Shown here: positions 25,959 through 34,867 of the stretch, piece after piece
Position numbering within the stretch: position 1 is the first letter of the stretch
How the letters are laid out: each line of letters begins with the position of its first letter
NCBI RefSeq assembly: GCF_900104675.1
Contig: NZ_LT629945.1
Span: 1,850,756-1,914,755 of the forward strand
Direction of reading: 5' to 3'
Source: Angelakisella massiliensis
GTDB taxonomy: Bacteria > Bacillota > Clostridia > Oscillospirales > Ruminococcaceae
Length of the DNA stretch: 64,000 nt
Made by a program: the position numbers and the translations under genes
Notes under the pieces: model-generated
The model's input: the letters and a program-made list of their open reading frames with translations, nothing else
What the model was told of the DNA's origin: nothing
Databases searched by the model: none

Positions 25959-26960
25959 TTATTGGTTTGAGTTGCGTTCCATGATTTTTTCAATGGCATC
26001 CAGATCGTAAGATGGAACGTCATCCCCAGGGGAAACGGGGGAGGTACGGCTGCCCATCTCGGCCAGGGCCTGTTCCCGTGTGCGGATCCCCTGCTGGTGC
26101 CATTGGGTGAGGATTTTGTTGAGATAAGGAAAAGAAATTTTGCCTGTGTTGTCCACCGTGCGGTCATAGGCCAGTTTGATCAGCTCTGCGTCAAAGCCGT
26201 AATCCTGGAACCAACACTGGATAAAATCCTTTTCCTTTTTGGACAGCTCCCGGTCCTGGATCCCGAAGAGGGATTTGATCAGTCCTTCGTTTGAGGCACG
26301 ATGGGAAAGCTCCAGAATATGTGCCTCCGCTTTATCATGGGTATCAATGCCCTGGTCCACCCAGCCGGTGATGAGGCGCTCAATGTAGCGCATACTGGTT
26401 TTTCCAATACATTTGCAATATTCCACCGCCATCAGAATGTAATCTGGCGTCAGATGAAAGTAGCTGTACAGATAGGCCACCGTCTCTGTTTCAGCGGGGG
26501 ACAGGGGACGAGCCAGCCGCTGCTGCAATTCCTCCAGCAGCCAGGGAATGGAAGAATCGTTTTTGCACATTTCGCTGATCTGAGAGGGGGTCATTTTGCT
26601 GCGTACCCGAACAGTGGTGATCTTCTGCTCCCCATTGGAGACCGTTTCCGAAACGGTTGCAGAGGATGGAGAGGACGGTGCTGGCTGCCGGACAGCGGGT
26701 GAAGGAGTATCCTGAGAGGAAGCGGAGGTGGAAAACAGTCCCGCCTGCTGCCAGTAATCCAAACAGTCGGATACCTGAGAGGGAGACAGTCCCAAGCGTT
26801 TTGCGATATACTGCACATCCACCGGATGAGGAGCGTCCCGAAGGGCTAAAAGCAGCACCTTCAGCTGCTGCTCACTGCAAAATTTCAGATGCCTGTCCGC
26901 TACAGCTGTAGGTACCGGAAAAATGCTGCCCCAGATGCCGAAATCAATTTGATATTCCAC
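25959..26960 (-). CDS. dnaD: DnaD-domain replication protein
   Basis: 333 residues with a GTG start; GGAGGG lies 8 bases before it. The N-terminal ~75 residues form a winged-helix-like domain (LGLSPSQVSDCLDYWQQAGL). A Ser/Pro/Thr-rich linker spans about 80-125. Two DnaB_2/DnaD C-terminal domains follow (about 135-210 and 220-300, each with a YIERLITGWV- or YLNKILTQWH-type motif). Such proteins remodel origin DNA and recruit the helicase loader encoded next. Confidence 0.85.
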   Translation of the reverse strand: MEYQIDFGIWGSIFPVPTAVADRHLKFCSEQQLKVLLLALRDAPHPVDVQYIAKRLGLSPSQVSDCLDYWQQAGLFSTSASSQDTPSPAVRQPAPSSPSSATVSETVSNGEQKITTVRVRSKMTPSQISEMCKNDSSIPWLLEELQQRLARPLSPAETETVAYLYSYFHLTPDYILMAVEYCKCIGKTSMRYIERLITGWVDQGIDTHDKAEAHILELSHRASNEGLIKSLFGIQDRELSKKEKDFIQCWFQDYGFDAELIKLAYDRTVDNTGKISFPYLNKILTQWHQQGIRTREQALAEMGSRTSPVSPGDDVPSYDLDAIEKIMERNSNQ

Positions 26961-27000
26961 AAAAAATTCCCTCCGATGGACCCAAGATTCTTACCAGCAC

Positions 27001-27029
27001 AGTATAGCACAAACAAGGGCTTTTGACCA
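27001..27029 (-). promoter_or_regulatory. Promoter for dnaD-dnaC
   Basis: On the minus strand TGCTATACT (27009-27001) is an extended -10; TGGTCA (27029-27024) lies 17 bases upstream as a -35. Confidence 0.55.
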
Positions 27030-27195
27030 TAAGGGGGAGAAAGCGGTACAGAAAATCTCCTGTCAGAGGAGTATGCCGTTGCCGGCGTTCCACAGGAAGA
27101 AAGGGTATCAGACCACGCGGCGCCAAGGGATTTGGCAAACCAGGTTTCTGCACCGTAAAAATTTCGGGAATCCTTTATTTTAATGGACAGGCTAG

Positions 27196-27224
27196 TTGCC
27201 TGGAATGCGGATGTGGTGTATAAT
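27196..27224 (+). promoter_or_regulatory. Promoter for the TSCPD gene
   Basis: TTGCCT (27196-27201), 17-base spacer, TATAAT (27219-27224). Near-consensus sigma-A promoter 42 bases before the gene. Confidence 0.75.
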
Positions 27225-27265
27225 AAAGAAAAATCATTGCAAATTTAGGGGAGAACCAGAACATT

Positions 27266-27517
27266 ATGACTTTTACTTACAAGCCCAGAGGGGTATGTTC
27301 CCAGCTGATTCAGCTGGAGTTGGATCATGGTCAGATTCAGTCGGTACGCTTTACCGGTGGATGCAATGGCAACACCCAGGGAGTGGCCGCGCTGGTTAAG
27401 GGAATGGATGCAAAAGAGGCCATCAGCCGTTTAAAGGGCATCCGTTGTGGATTCAAGTCTACATCCTGTCCAGATCAACTGGCACATGCTCTGGAGGAGG
27501 CATTGGCTCAGGAATAA
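27266..27517 (+). CDS. TSCPD domain protein (TIGR03905 type)
   Basis: 83 residues; the C-terminal STSCPDQLA gives the family its name, and VRFTGGCNGNTQGV in the middle is also conserved. Related domains occur at the C-terminus of B12-dependent ribonucleotide reductases and in small stand-alone proteins of Firmicutes, where the role is unknown. Three Cys (near residues 10, 33 and 62, plus the SCPD Cys) suggest metal or thiol chemistry. A near-consensus promoter precedes it. Confidence 0.88.
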   Translation: MTFTYKPRGVCSQLIQLELDHGQIQSVRFTGGCNGNTQGVAALVKGMDAKEAISRLKGIRCGFKSTSCPDQLAHALEEALAQE

Positions 27518-27560
27518 AATTTCCGGCGGCAGGCAGGCCGAAGAGGAGAGGGAGCGAATC

Positions 27561-28088
27561 ATGTTTTCTGCTGACGAGGACATCAAGATTTATCTGGGAG
27601 ACGAGGAGGAGGTTTCTCCTGTCAGTGAAGGAGAACGTTCCGCCGCCGAATTTCTGCAACATAAAAGGAACGGAAACCTGGACAAGACAAAACAGTTGGG
27701 AGAGTTGCTGGCCAGCACGCTGCTGGGAGACGCTCCCCGTTTTTGCGGTGAACCTTACGGAAAGCAAAAACTGGTGCTGATTTCTTTTTTGGCCCTGGAC
27801 GCACTGGAAGATATTCCCAACCAGATGCTGCAAAAGTCAGCTCAGGCGGTGTTTCGCTCCACGGTGGAGCGGCGCAGCCCGGAGATCCATAAAATTATTG
27901 TGGATTCCACCGCCTACACCATGTATATCCTTAATGAGCGGGAACATCCGGAGGATGGCTGGGGCAGAACCTTAGCGGAACTGTGCGAAGCGGATAACGA
28001 CCAGCAGCTGATCGACAGCGGCAACCGTCTGACAGCGGAGTATAGAAAGCTGTTCCGGGACATGGTGCATAGTTACCATTTCGTGTGA
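27561..28088 (+). CDS. Conserved hypothetical protein
   Basis: 175 residues from ATG 27561, with GAGGAGAGGGA upstream; the longer in-frame start at 27447 overlaps the TSCPD gene. No family that I recognise. Predicted mostly helical and acidic at both ends, cytoplasmic, with an ALDALEDIPNQMLQKSAQ helix in the middle. Its position 43 bases after the TSCPD gene and before a strong terminator makes the two a bicistronic unit. Confidence 0.75.
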   Translation: MFSADEDIKIYLGDEEEVSPVSEGERSAAEFLQHKRNGNLDKTKQLGELLASTLLGDAPRFCGEPYGKQKLVLISFLALDALEDIPNQMLQKSAQAVFRSTVERRSPEIHKIIVDSTAYTMYILNEREHPEDGWGRTLAELCEADNDQQLIDSGNRLTAEYRKLFRDMVHSYHFV

Positions 28089-28116
28089 CAGCTGACGTGA
28101 GCATCAAACAAATTGT

Positions 28117-28156
28117 ACAGATGGACAGAGCAGGATTCTGTCCATCTGTTTTTTTT
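28117..28156 (+). terminator. Terminator after the hypothetical gene
   Basis: ACAGATGGACAGA (28117-28129) pairs perfectly with TCTGTCCATCTGT (28137-28149), followed by a run of eight T. Confidence 0.9.
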
Positions 28157-28481
28157 GTCAATGGAAATCATCGGCTTTACCGGTAGGGGTATTCTGTAAA
28201 AAAATTTAGCTTCAAATACCCAGCGAAACAGGCTGTAAACGGTTGATTACCATCCATGAAAAAACTTCCTCAGAACAGCGACTGCTTGTTCATGGAGGCA
28301 GGACTAGTGATGCAAGGAGAGCGAAATGCAGCGCACCTTAAAACGCATACCGGTAACAAGTCCTTTTAGGCATGACATAAACTACCAGTTTGACAGGTGG
28401 CTTTCATTACAAGTTCTCTATTCCTATCACTCACAACAAATGATATAATAAAACAATTACAAACGAAAGGAGCGTGTTTCT

Positions 28482-28538
28482 GTGACGAACACAAATAAAA
28501 AGGAGATTGTAATGATGGAAGGAGGTATGACGAAATAA
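28482..28538 (+). CDS. Candidate 18-residue leader peptide upstream of the RsgA-type gene
   Basis: GTG at 28482 is preceded by GAAAGGAG and opens an 18-codon frame (VTNTNKKEIVMMEGGMTK) ending in TAA at 28536. Its end overlaps the first arm of a hairpin (28517-28526 with 28548-28557) that competes with pairing of the downstream ribosome site. Position, ribosome site and overlap fit a regulatory leader; the peptide may have no function of its own. Confidence 0.45.
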   Translation: MTNTNKKEIVMMEGGMTK

Positions 28539-28579
28539 TGGTCGCAGACCTCCTTCCTTCGGGAATATAAAATGGAGGT
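28517..28579 (+). promoter_or_regulatory. Mutually exclusive hairpins at the rsgA translation start
   Basis: GGAAGGAGGT (28517-28526) can pair with ACCTCCTTCC (28548-28557). The same ACCTCC can instead pair with GGAGGT (28574-28579), which overlaps the start of the downstream gene and can serve as ribosome site for a TTG start at 28587. Confidence 0.5.
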
Positions 28580-29651
28580 TATCAAGTTGAATCAATTGAA
28601 TCATTATGGCGTTTCAGCGCGTTTTTTAACAGAAGCAGCTTTATATCCAGAGCATCAGCTGGCAAGAGTGATTGCGCAGTATCGTGGAAAATATAAGATT
28701 ATCACCCAGCAGACCGAAATGCTGGCGGAGATTTCAGGAAAACTTCGGTACGGCACAGAGGAGCTTGCCCAATATCCCACTGTCGGTGACTATGTGATGG
28801 TGGATGTGCAGGCTGAACTTGCCGTCATTCATCAGGTGCTCACCAGAAAGAGCCTGTTTATCCGAAAGGCAGTGGGCTTGTCGGGACAGGTGCAGCCGGT
28901 GGCATCCAATGTGGACATCGTATTTTTGTGTATGTCCCTCAATCAGAATTTCAGCCTCAATCGCATGGAACGATATCTTTCCATTGCCTGGGACAGCGGC
29001 GCCGTACCGGTCATTGTTCTGACAAAATCGGATCTGTGCCAAGATTTATCTGGGGCAATTGAGCAGGTTGAAAAAATTTCCTGCTTTTCCGATGTGATCA
29101 CCCTTTCCATGTTTGATACGGATATTTGTGAGAAGTTTCTGCCTTATTTCCAAAAAAATCAGACTTGTGCCTTTATCGGCTCATCGGGTGTGGGAAAATC
29201 CACCTTGATCAATAAACTGCTGGGTGCTCCGGTCATCGCAACACAGGAGATCGGCAGAGGCGACAAAGGCCGCCACACCACAACAGGCCGTGAAATGTTC
29301 CCCTGTCCGCTGGGTGGTGTAGTAATAGACACCCCCGGCATGAGAGAGATGGGCGCGGAAAGTGCTGATCTTTCCAAAACATTTGCGGACATCGAGGAAT
29401 TGGCACAACACTGCCGCTTTCGTGACTGCACACACACCAATGAGCCCGGATGTGCTGTTCTGGAGGCTGTGAAATCCGGTGAATTGGATAGCCGCCGCCT
29501 GGCGAGCTATCACAAACTGGAACATGAAACCAGTTATGATGGATTGAGCAGCAAGGAGATTGAAGTCAAAAAGTGTGAGCGTATGTTCAAAGAGATCGGC
29601 GGCATGAAAAATGCCAGACGGTTTGCAAAAGAACAGCGGAAGCGGAAATAA
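28572..29651 (+). CDS. rsgA: RsgA/YjeQ-type circularly permuted ribosome GTPase
   Basis: 359 residues from ATG 28572; a TTG at 28587 preceded by GGAGGT is an equally good start (354 residues). An N-terminal OB-like domain is followed by a permuted G domain: the LTKSDL (G4) motif precedes GSSGVGKST (G1), then DTPGMREMG (G3). A zinc knuckle CRFRDCTHTNEPGC follows near residue 275. RsgA GTPases help mature the 30S subunit. This form is longer than the usual housekeeping RsgA (~290 residues) and is probably an accessory paralogue. The gene is followed 14 bases later by a methyltransferase, and preceded by a leader that looks regulated by translation. Confidence 0.88.
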   Translation: MEVIKLNQLNHYGVSARFLTEAALYPEHQLARVIAQYRGKYKIITQQTEMLAEISGKLRYGTEELAQYPTVGDYVMVDVQAELAVIHQVLTRKSLFIRKAVGLSGQVQPVASNVDIVFLCMSLNQNFSLNRMERYLSIAWDSGAVPVIVLTKSDLCQDLSGAIEQVEKISCFSDVITLSMFDTDICEKFLPYFQKNQTCAFIGSSGVGKSTLINKLLGAPVIATQEIGRGDKGRHTTTGREMFPCPLGGVVIDTPGMREMGAESADLSKTFADIEELAQHCRFRDCTHTNEPGCAVLEAVKSGELDSRRLASYHKLEHETSYDGLSSKEIEVKKCERMFKEIGGMKNARRFAKEQRKRK

Positions 29652-29665
29652 GGAGATACGCAACC

Positions 29666-30352
29666 ATGGATATTATATTTTTGAATGAAAATATGATGGG
29701 TCCTAACGCGTGGCTGCTGGCAGAAGAATTGACTGCAAATCTACCTTTGAAAAAAGGAATGCGGGTTTTGGATCTGGGATGCGGCCGGGGCTTGACTTCT
29801 GTATTTTTGGCAGAAAAATTTGGCGTTGAGGTTTTTGCGCTGGATTTATGGACAGATGCCACAGAGAATTATAAACGATTCAAGCAGGCCGGAGTTTCTG
29901 ATTTGATCGTTCCCTTGCAGTTTGACGCCTTGCAGCTTCCTTTTGCGGAAGGCTTTTTTGATGCGGTCATCAGCGTGGATTCCTACCATTATTTCGGCAA
30001 TAATGACACCTATTTTGAAAAGGTCCTCAAACCAATTCTGAAAAAAGATGCCGCCGTTGTTGCCATTGCTTTTCCGGGTATGAAATATGAAGTGCATGAT
30101 CATATTCCGGAAGAGATGAAGCCGCTTTGGGAAGCGGAAGCATTGGAAATGTGGCACTCCATGGATTGGTGGAAACCCAAATTTGAACCATATCTGAAGG
30201 ATTTCCGGATCGCTGAGATGGACTGCTTTGACAGAGCGTGGAATGACTGGCTTTCTTGTGATAACCCGTATGCAGTCGAAGACAGGTTGATGATGGAAAC
30301 GGACCATGGTCGGTTTATGAATCTGATTAAGCTGACAGGCAGCATTCGCTAA
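29666..30352 (+). CDS. Class I SAM-dependent methyltransferase
   Basis: 228 residues, AAGGAG before the ATG. Motif I is VLDLGCGRGL (residues about 35-44), the acidic end of strand 2 is FALDLW, and post-motif segments FDAVISVDSYHYF match the Methyltransf_11/25 group. Substrate unknown. Position directly behind the ribosome GTPase suggests, weakly, an RNA or ribosome target, but small-molecule methylation is as likely. Confidence 0.85.
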   Translation: MDIIFLNENMMGPNAWLLAEELTANLPLKKGMRVLDLGCGRGLTSVFLAEKFGVEVFALDLWTDATENYKRFKQAGVSDLIVPLQFDALQLPFAEGFFDAVISVDSYHYFGNNDTYFEKVLKPILKKDAAVVAIAFPGMKYEVHDHIPEEMKPLWEAEALEMWHSMDWWKPKFEPYLKDFRIAEMDCFDRAWNDWLSCDNPYAVEDRLMMETDHGRFMNLIKLTGSIR

Positions 30353-30775
30353 AACTATAGATTGATGATAAGGGCAGCCTTGCATATTACGCAGGGCCGC
30401 CCTTTTTATGTTCCAATTTGCAGGAAATCATATTGCCGCTCCAGTCGATCACTGATTTTGCGCAGGCGGCAGCAAATGATCAGCAGCTTCATTACGATTT
30501 GCATAATAAAATACCATGGAAATGAAAAACGTGAGAGGATTTATCGGAATATGACGGGGATATGGGGTGATCTCCCATCGGAGCATTGAATGCAAGAATA
30601 CAGCCCCAAAGTGTGGAGAAAACAAGGGAACGCTGAAAAGCGTGAGAAATAATCAAAACGGCAGGTTAAAAATTCATTTGAAACAGTTCCTTTTGGCAAG
30701 GCTCAGGACACAATCGCCTGATTTTTCCCCAGCATATTCCCCACAGACGGGGAACAATCATACATTGTTTTGTTT
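30353..30775. other. 423-base intergenic region
   Basis: Contains the hairpin of the methyltransferase terminator (30371-30406). The remainder shows no gene, repeat or promoter that I can support. It separates convergent genes. Confidence 0.4.
30371..30406 (+). terminator. Terminator after the methyltransferase
   Basis: AGGGCAGCCTTGC (30371-30383) pairs with GCAGGGCCGCCCT (30391-30403), one mismatch and one wobble, followed by TTTTTA. Confidence 0.65.
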
Positions 30776-32359
30776 TCATAGTTCGATGGCACGGTATTTC
30801 ATCTCACTCTTATTCTGGTACATTTTGGCATCAGCCTCACGAAACATCTGCTCAATAGAAGCATCCTGCCCCATGGCGTGCCCCACGGCCAGCGACAGCG
30901 GGAAGGAACGCGTCAGATTCCTGCGGCTGATGCACAGTTCCAGTTCCGACAGGGCTCTGCTGACCTGGGACTCGGTGATGTTTTGCAGCAGTACCGCGAA
31001 TTCATCGCCGCCCATACGATAGCAGCAGCCCAGGGAGTTAAAAACCGACAGAATACACTCAGCGGCTGTGCAAATCAGCTCATCGCCGGCCGAATGTCCC
31101 ATGGTATCGTTTGCCTGCTTCAGATTGTTGATGTCCACAACGATACAGGCGCAGAGGCCTTTCAGAATGGGGGAGAGGCGAACCCGCTCTTCAAATGCTG
31201 TGCGGCTGTCCAGCTGCGTCATCAGATCTGTGTTGGCCATCTTCTGATAGTAGCTCATCTGGGAGGACTTGATCATTTCCTGGTATACATAGTCAATGGA
31301 TACTGCCAGCAGCGACACTACAAGCAGCAGTATGCCGATGCTGAAATAAATGAGATACGATCTCTTTCCCCACAAATAATAGTCCAGAAATCCCATTGCG
31401 CAGCAGAAACCGAGGGCGCCAAACCCGCTGAGCATCAGCCGTGCCTGACGGTAAAATGCGGAATGGAGCCAGGTTACCAGAAGGCGCAGCAGAGACAACA
31501 GCGTTACGATCATCAGTACATGGGTCAGGGGCAGCATCTGATGGAGCTGGGCCACACCCAGGATCTGCAGCAGACCGCAGATACAGAGATTCAGCAGGTG
31601 GAGCCGGTAGATCAGGCACAGCAGGCGGCTGTCCTGATCCATCATGCTGCGATAGAACTGAATCATAAAAATCGGCATGGTCATAAAAGCGTACATCGCC
31701 AATACATACATGATTGCGCCGCTGATGTGGACCATTTGAAGCGCTGCCGAATCCATGGATATCCACAAACTTACCAGCAGCACCAGCCCACTGAGATACC
31801 GCAGTGTCTGCAGCCGCTTGACTCCAATGGCCGTTCTGGCTCCCATAGACAGCAGTCCAATGAGAATGCCAAGGAGCAGAAATAATCCTGAAAATATCAG
31901 GGCAGCAGCATTGGCGTTGAGGTAGTAAAGGGTCAGATCGCCGTAATCGCCTGCCAGAACCGTCAGTTCTCCCGAAGGAGCGGACACGGTGAGAGTGTGT
32001 CCTGCCAGTTCCGTTTCGGGCAGTGGAATCCAGTGTATCATCCCGCCATGATCGAATGGACCGGGGGTGTATTTATGGAGCAGCATTCCGTCCAGATACA
32101 CGAAATAAGGGGTCCGCTTGGCGGTGACAGCGCAGACGGGCTGGCTCCAGCGATAATCCGGCAGTATCTTCTGATAAATGATATCGGCTCCGTCCTCAGT
32201 AGGGCCAGCCGGTTCAATCTGTATCAGCTGCTGATGCAGTTTGGGTTGGCAGGACAAGGGAGACCGCAAGGCGAGAAAGGCAACGACAAAAAAGCCTGCC
32301 AGGGCCAAAATACCCAGAAAACAGGATGTCGGAAAGGAATTATGGCGTATTTTGGACAT
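30776..32359 (-). CDS. Membrane-bound diguanylate cyclase (GGDEF)
   Basis: 527 residues from the ATG ending at 32359; AGGAGG lies just upstream, and 16 extra codons to 32407 are not needed. After an N-terminal membrane helix there is an extracytoplasmic beta-rich domain of about 120 residues, then some seven membrane helices (about 150-350), a 7TMR-like sensor layout. The GGDEF domain follows, with an intact active site YRMGGDEFAVLL near residue 448. The inhibitory I-site RxxD normally five residues upstream is absent (the stretch reads FNSLGCCYR). It should make cyclic di-GMP without product inhibition at the I-site. No EAL gene is near. Confidence 0.87.
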   Translation of the reverse strand: MSKIRHNSFPTSCFLGILALAGFFVVAFLALRSPLSCQPKLHQQLIQIEPAGPTEDGADIIYQKILPDYRWSQPVCAVTAKRTPYFVYLDGMLLHKYTPGPFDHGGMIHWIPLPETELAGHTLTVSAPSGELTVLAGDYGDLTLYYLNANAAALIFSGLFLLLGILIGLLSMGARTAIGVKRLQTLRYLSGLVLLVSLWISMDSAALQMVHISGAIMYVLAMYAFMTMPIFMIQFYRSMMDQDSRLLCLIYRLHLLNLCICGLLQILGVAQLHQMLPLTHVLMIVTLLSLLRLLVTWLHSAFYRQARLMLSGFGALGFCCAMGFLDYYLWGKRSYLIYFSIGILLLVVSLLAVSIDYVYQEMIKSSQMSYYQKMANTDLMTQLDSRTAFEERVRLSPILKGLCACIVVDINNLKQANDTMGHSAGDELICTAAECILSVFNSLGCCYRMGGDEFAVLLQNITESQVSRALSELELCISRRNLTRSFPLSLAVGHAMGQDASIEQMFREADAKMYQNKSEMKYRAIEL

Positions 32360-32529
32360 AAACAACCTCCTGGCTTTGAGAACATAACTATTGTATGATG
32401 AACTCAAACTTCGTGCAGGTGAAATGATAACGTTTCAAGGCAAAACAAAAGCACAATCAATAAATCTGTGAAGCTCCGTGATTTTTACAGCACCAATCTC
32501 AGCCGGAACCAGCCGTCTATCAGATCAAA

Positions 32530-33744
32530 CTAACAAACGGCCCCATTTTTCCGGCAAAAAGCGGAGATGGACTGCACTCCCAGGCCGTGTCCTTCCTTTG
32601 GAGATATGGGCAGACCGTTGTTATCAAAGGAGATATTGTCGGTACAAGGGTTGGAAATTTCCAGCATGACGCTGGGAGTACCTGTCATTTTACAGCGGAT
32701 CAGCCGCTGATCCCGGGGTAGGTTCAGATTGGCGTGGATGGCATTTTCCAAAGCGTTGGCCAGAACAATAGCCAATTCACCCTCGTTTACGGAAAGGGTA
32801 TCGGGAAGGGAAATCTTTGCTTCCACCAGGATACCCTGATTCTTAGCCTGGTCGAAGTAGGAGGAAAATACCGCGTCCAGCACCGGCGGACGGCACCAGC
32901 GGATTTCTTTTTGCTCATCCAGCCGCTTTTGAGCTGCATCCAGAAAGTCCAGCGCGGCGTCCTTGTCTCCTCGTGACACCAGCTCCGCAGCAGCCTGGAG
33001 CCTGTGGCGCAGGTCGTGGCGTTCCGTGCGGATCGCATTTTCCGCAGCCTTCACCGCCTCCATGCGGCTCTGGAGGGCAGACAGCTGCAAAGCCGACAGC
33101 TGCGCACTGTACCGTGCCTCCGCCTCCTTGTGAACGTTGGAAAAGAGAAACATCAAAATGGAATAAACCCCCAGCATCAGCAGGCCAATGGCCGGTTTGA
33201 TGATGGTGCTTCTTGAATCGAAGCCTGTATATCCAGGAATCAGGTAGACGGCGATGATGTAATAGGTTGCCATTACCAGGCATATCAGCCACCAGCCCCG
33301 GCGCAGCTCCAACAGTATCTGGAAAAACAGCGGCCGCAAAAAGCGCACCAGAAACCAAATGACCCAGGTGCTGAGAACCGCGTAGGACAGCACCAGTACC
33401 CAGAAGCGGCTGCCAGACAGGTAGTAGATCAGGCCTGATATGTGGTGAATCAGCGTACAGAACAGGACGACGGAGAGCTGCTGAAAGATCAGCCGCCACC
33501 CCCGGAACTGGCTGAGCGTAAAAAGGAGCAGTATCAGCGGGATATGGATGGTTACAGCATAGGTCCAAAAGGCGGTATCCAAATCGACCGTCCGGTACAG
33601 AGCGGCCACCGCCGCCATCAGCAGAATCGTGACGCTGAAAACGACAAAAATGGTGCGCCGCTGGGAATACCGGCTGTCTATAAACAGAAATGCCATAACC
33701 ATATATAACACTGTCAAATACTCCATGATAAACAGCTCTACCAT
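32530..33744 (-). pseudogene. AgrC-type GHKL sensor histidine kinase, truncated by an in-frame amber stop
   Basis: 404 residues as read, GGAGGG before the ATG. Six to seven N-terminal membrane helices (to about residue 200), then a dimerisation region with the phospho-acceptor H243 in TERHDLRHR, an N box (ANALENAIHAN, about 329-339) and a G box (GHGLGVQSI, about 386). Reading ends at TAG (32530-32532). The same frame then continues for 14 codons (FDLIDGWFRLRLVL) to TAA at 32485-32487, and that stretch is the normal last beta strand of AgrC-like kinases. So a CAG-to-TAG change is the simplest reading, giving an original 419 residues. It could be inactive, partially active, or suppressed. No response regulator, agrB or agrD gene is recognisable nearby. 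Confidence 0.75.
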
Positions 33745-34867
33745 GTGTCACCCTCCTTCAGCCAATATTTTTCTCAGGCTTTTTGAAATTGTTGCCGCCG
33801 TACAGGGCAGGCATTTACTCCCGTCATATGCTGCAAATTCAGCATGAAGCTGGCTTCCCACAGACAAAAGAATTGATCAGCCAGTACAGCGTCCCGCCCA
33901 TTCCACAGATCCAATACACTTCCGGCAGGACACGCTGGGCACTGTCCACAGTGGCTGCCGCAGCAGCACCGTTCCGCCTTCGATTCACTTTCTCTGCCGT
34001 GCCGTCCGGCAGCCGGAGAATCTTCCCCATTCAAATTAGGGCAGCATCTGAGATGAAGATCCAGCGGTACCGTTTCTTTCTTCTATTATCACATATGGCA
34101 AGGGGCAGCAGTATGCAAATTTTGCACAGATTATTTTGAATTTTGAACAATCGGTTCCTGGTTTTGCCGCAATTTGTATAATGAACATAGCATAGGCTCA
34201 GGAAGACCGTCAAGAGGGAGACAACCTTGTTTCTTGTGTATTTGTACACGGTCCTGCTGTGCTTATCATCCGCTTTATGCGGAAACAGACCGAATGCTGC
34301 AATCGGGCCGAGAAGGCCGGCAGAGAACGGTGCTGTGTCCGGTGGAGCCATCGCCCCTTGCGGAAAGGGGAGTGGTTTGACCGGCAGCAACAGCTGAGGG
34401 GACGGCGAGGTATATGTAAGCACTGGCGGCAAAATTATCATACCCGACCGACGGGGCCATCACAGGAAGTGCCATGGTGAAAAATACAAAGGCGGGCGGC
34501 GGTGAGTATCTGCCGCCGATTCGCTGCAATGGAACTTCAAAGCAGTCCGGCGCATCGAATATCGGCAGCAATACCGCAGGCATTGATCCGGTTCCGTCCA
34601 ATATATTGTTCTATGAGGAGCTTTATGGCGTGGGCATTATGGGCCAAACAAATAGAGACCGCCATTTACTGGACAGGCCGTATGAGCCATAGGTTCTGTT
34701 GGTCCCCATTTGGAGGAGAGGATCATCGTGCTTCATGAGGCGTTCAATAAACCGAAGGTGTGTTTTGCATATGAAAAAGCTGTATGTGCGGCGTACCTTT
34801 TTACTTTTCCATGGCGCCTTGTCCTGGAAAACTGTGTTAAGAGAAGAAGATCACGGGAGGGTTCAGA
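33745..34867. other. 1.1-kb region without a recognisable gene
   Basis: Several open frames of 60-140 codons exist on both strands, but none has a good ribosome site together with family likeness. On the minus strand this is where agrB and agrD would sit relative to the kinase gene; a short frame at 33839-34030 and the frame at 34275-34601 could be decayed remnants, but I cannot support that. The last 130 bases are the leader of the surface-protein gene. Confidence 0.4.

Larger units (their letters stand above)
26961..27265. other. Divergent intergenic region with two promoters
   Basis: 305 bases between leftward dnaD and the rightward TSCPD gene. Both promoters are listed separately. No gene. 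Confidence 0.5.
28089..28571 (+). other. 483-base intergenic region: terminator, leader peptide, switch-like hairpins
   Basis: After the terminator at 28117-28156 there are about 300 bases with no gene. TATAAT at 28444-28449 is a likely -10 (its -35, TTCCTA at 28421, is poor), then a short leader reading frame (28482-28538) and alternative hairpins just before the RsgA-type gene. Confidence 0.5.

Noticed and set aside
33839-34030. 63-codon minus frame as an AgrD-type autoinducing peptide
   Set aside because: Has hydrophobic and Cys residues near the end, but no amphipathic leader, no typical thiolactone core context, and no good ribosome site.
34275-34601. Minus frame as agrB
   Set aside because: Only a faint pattern match; it lacks the conserved His and Cys segments of AgrB and continuous membrane helices.
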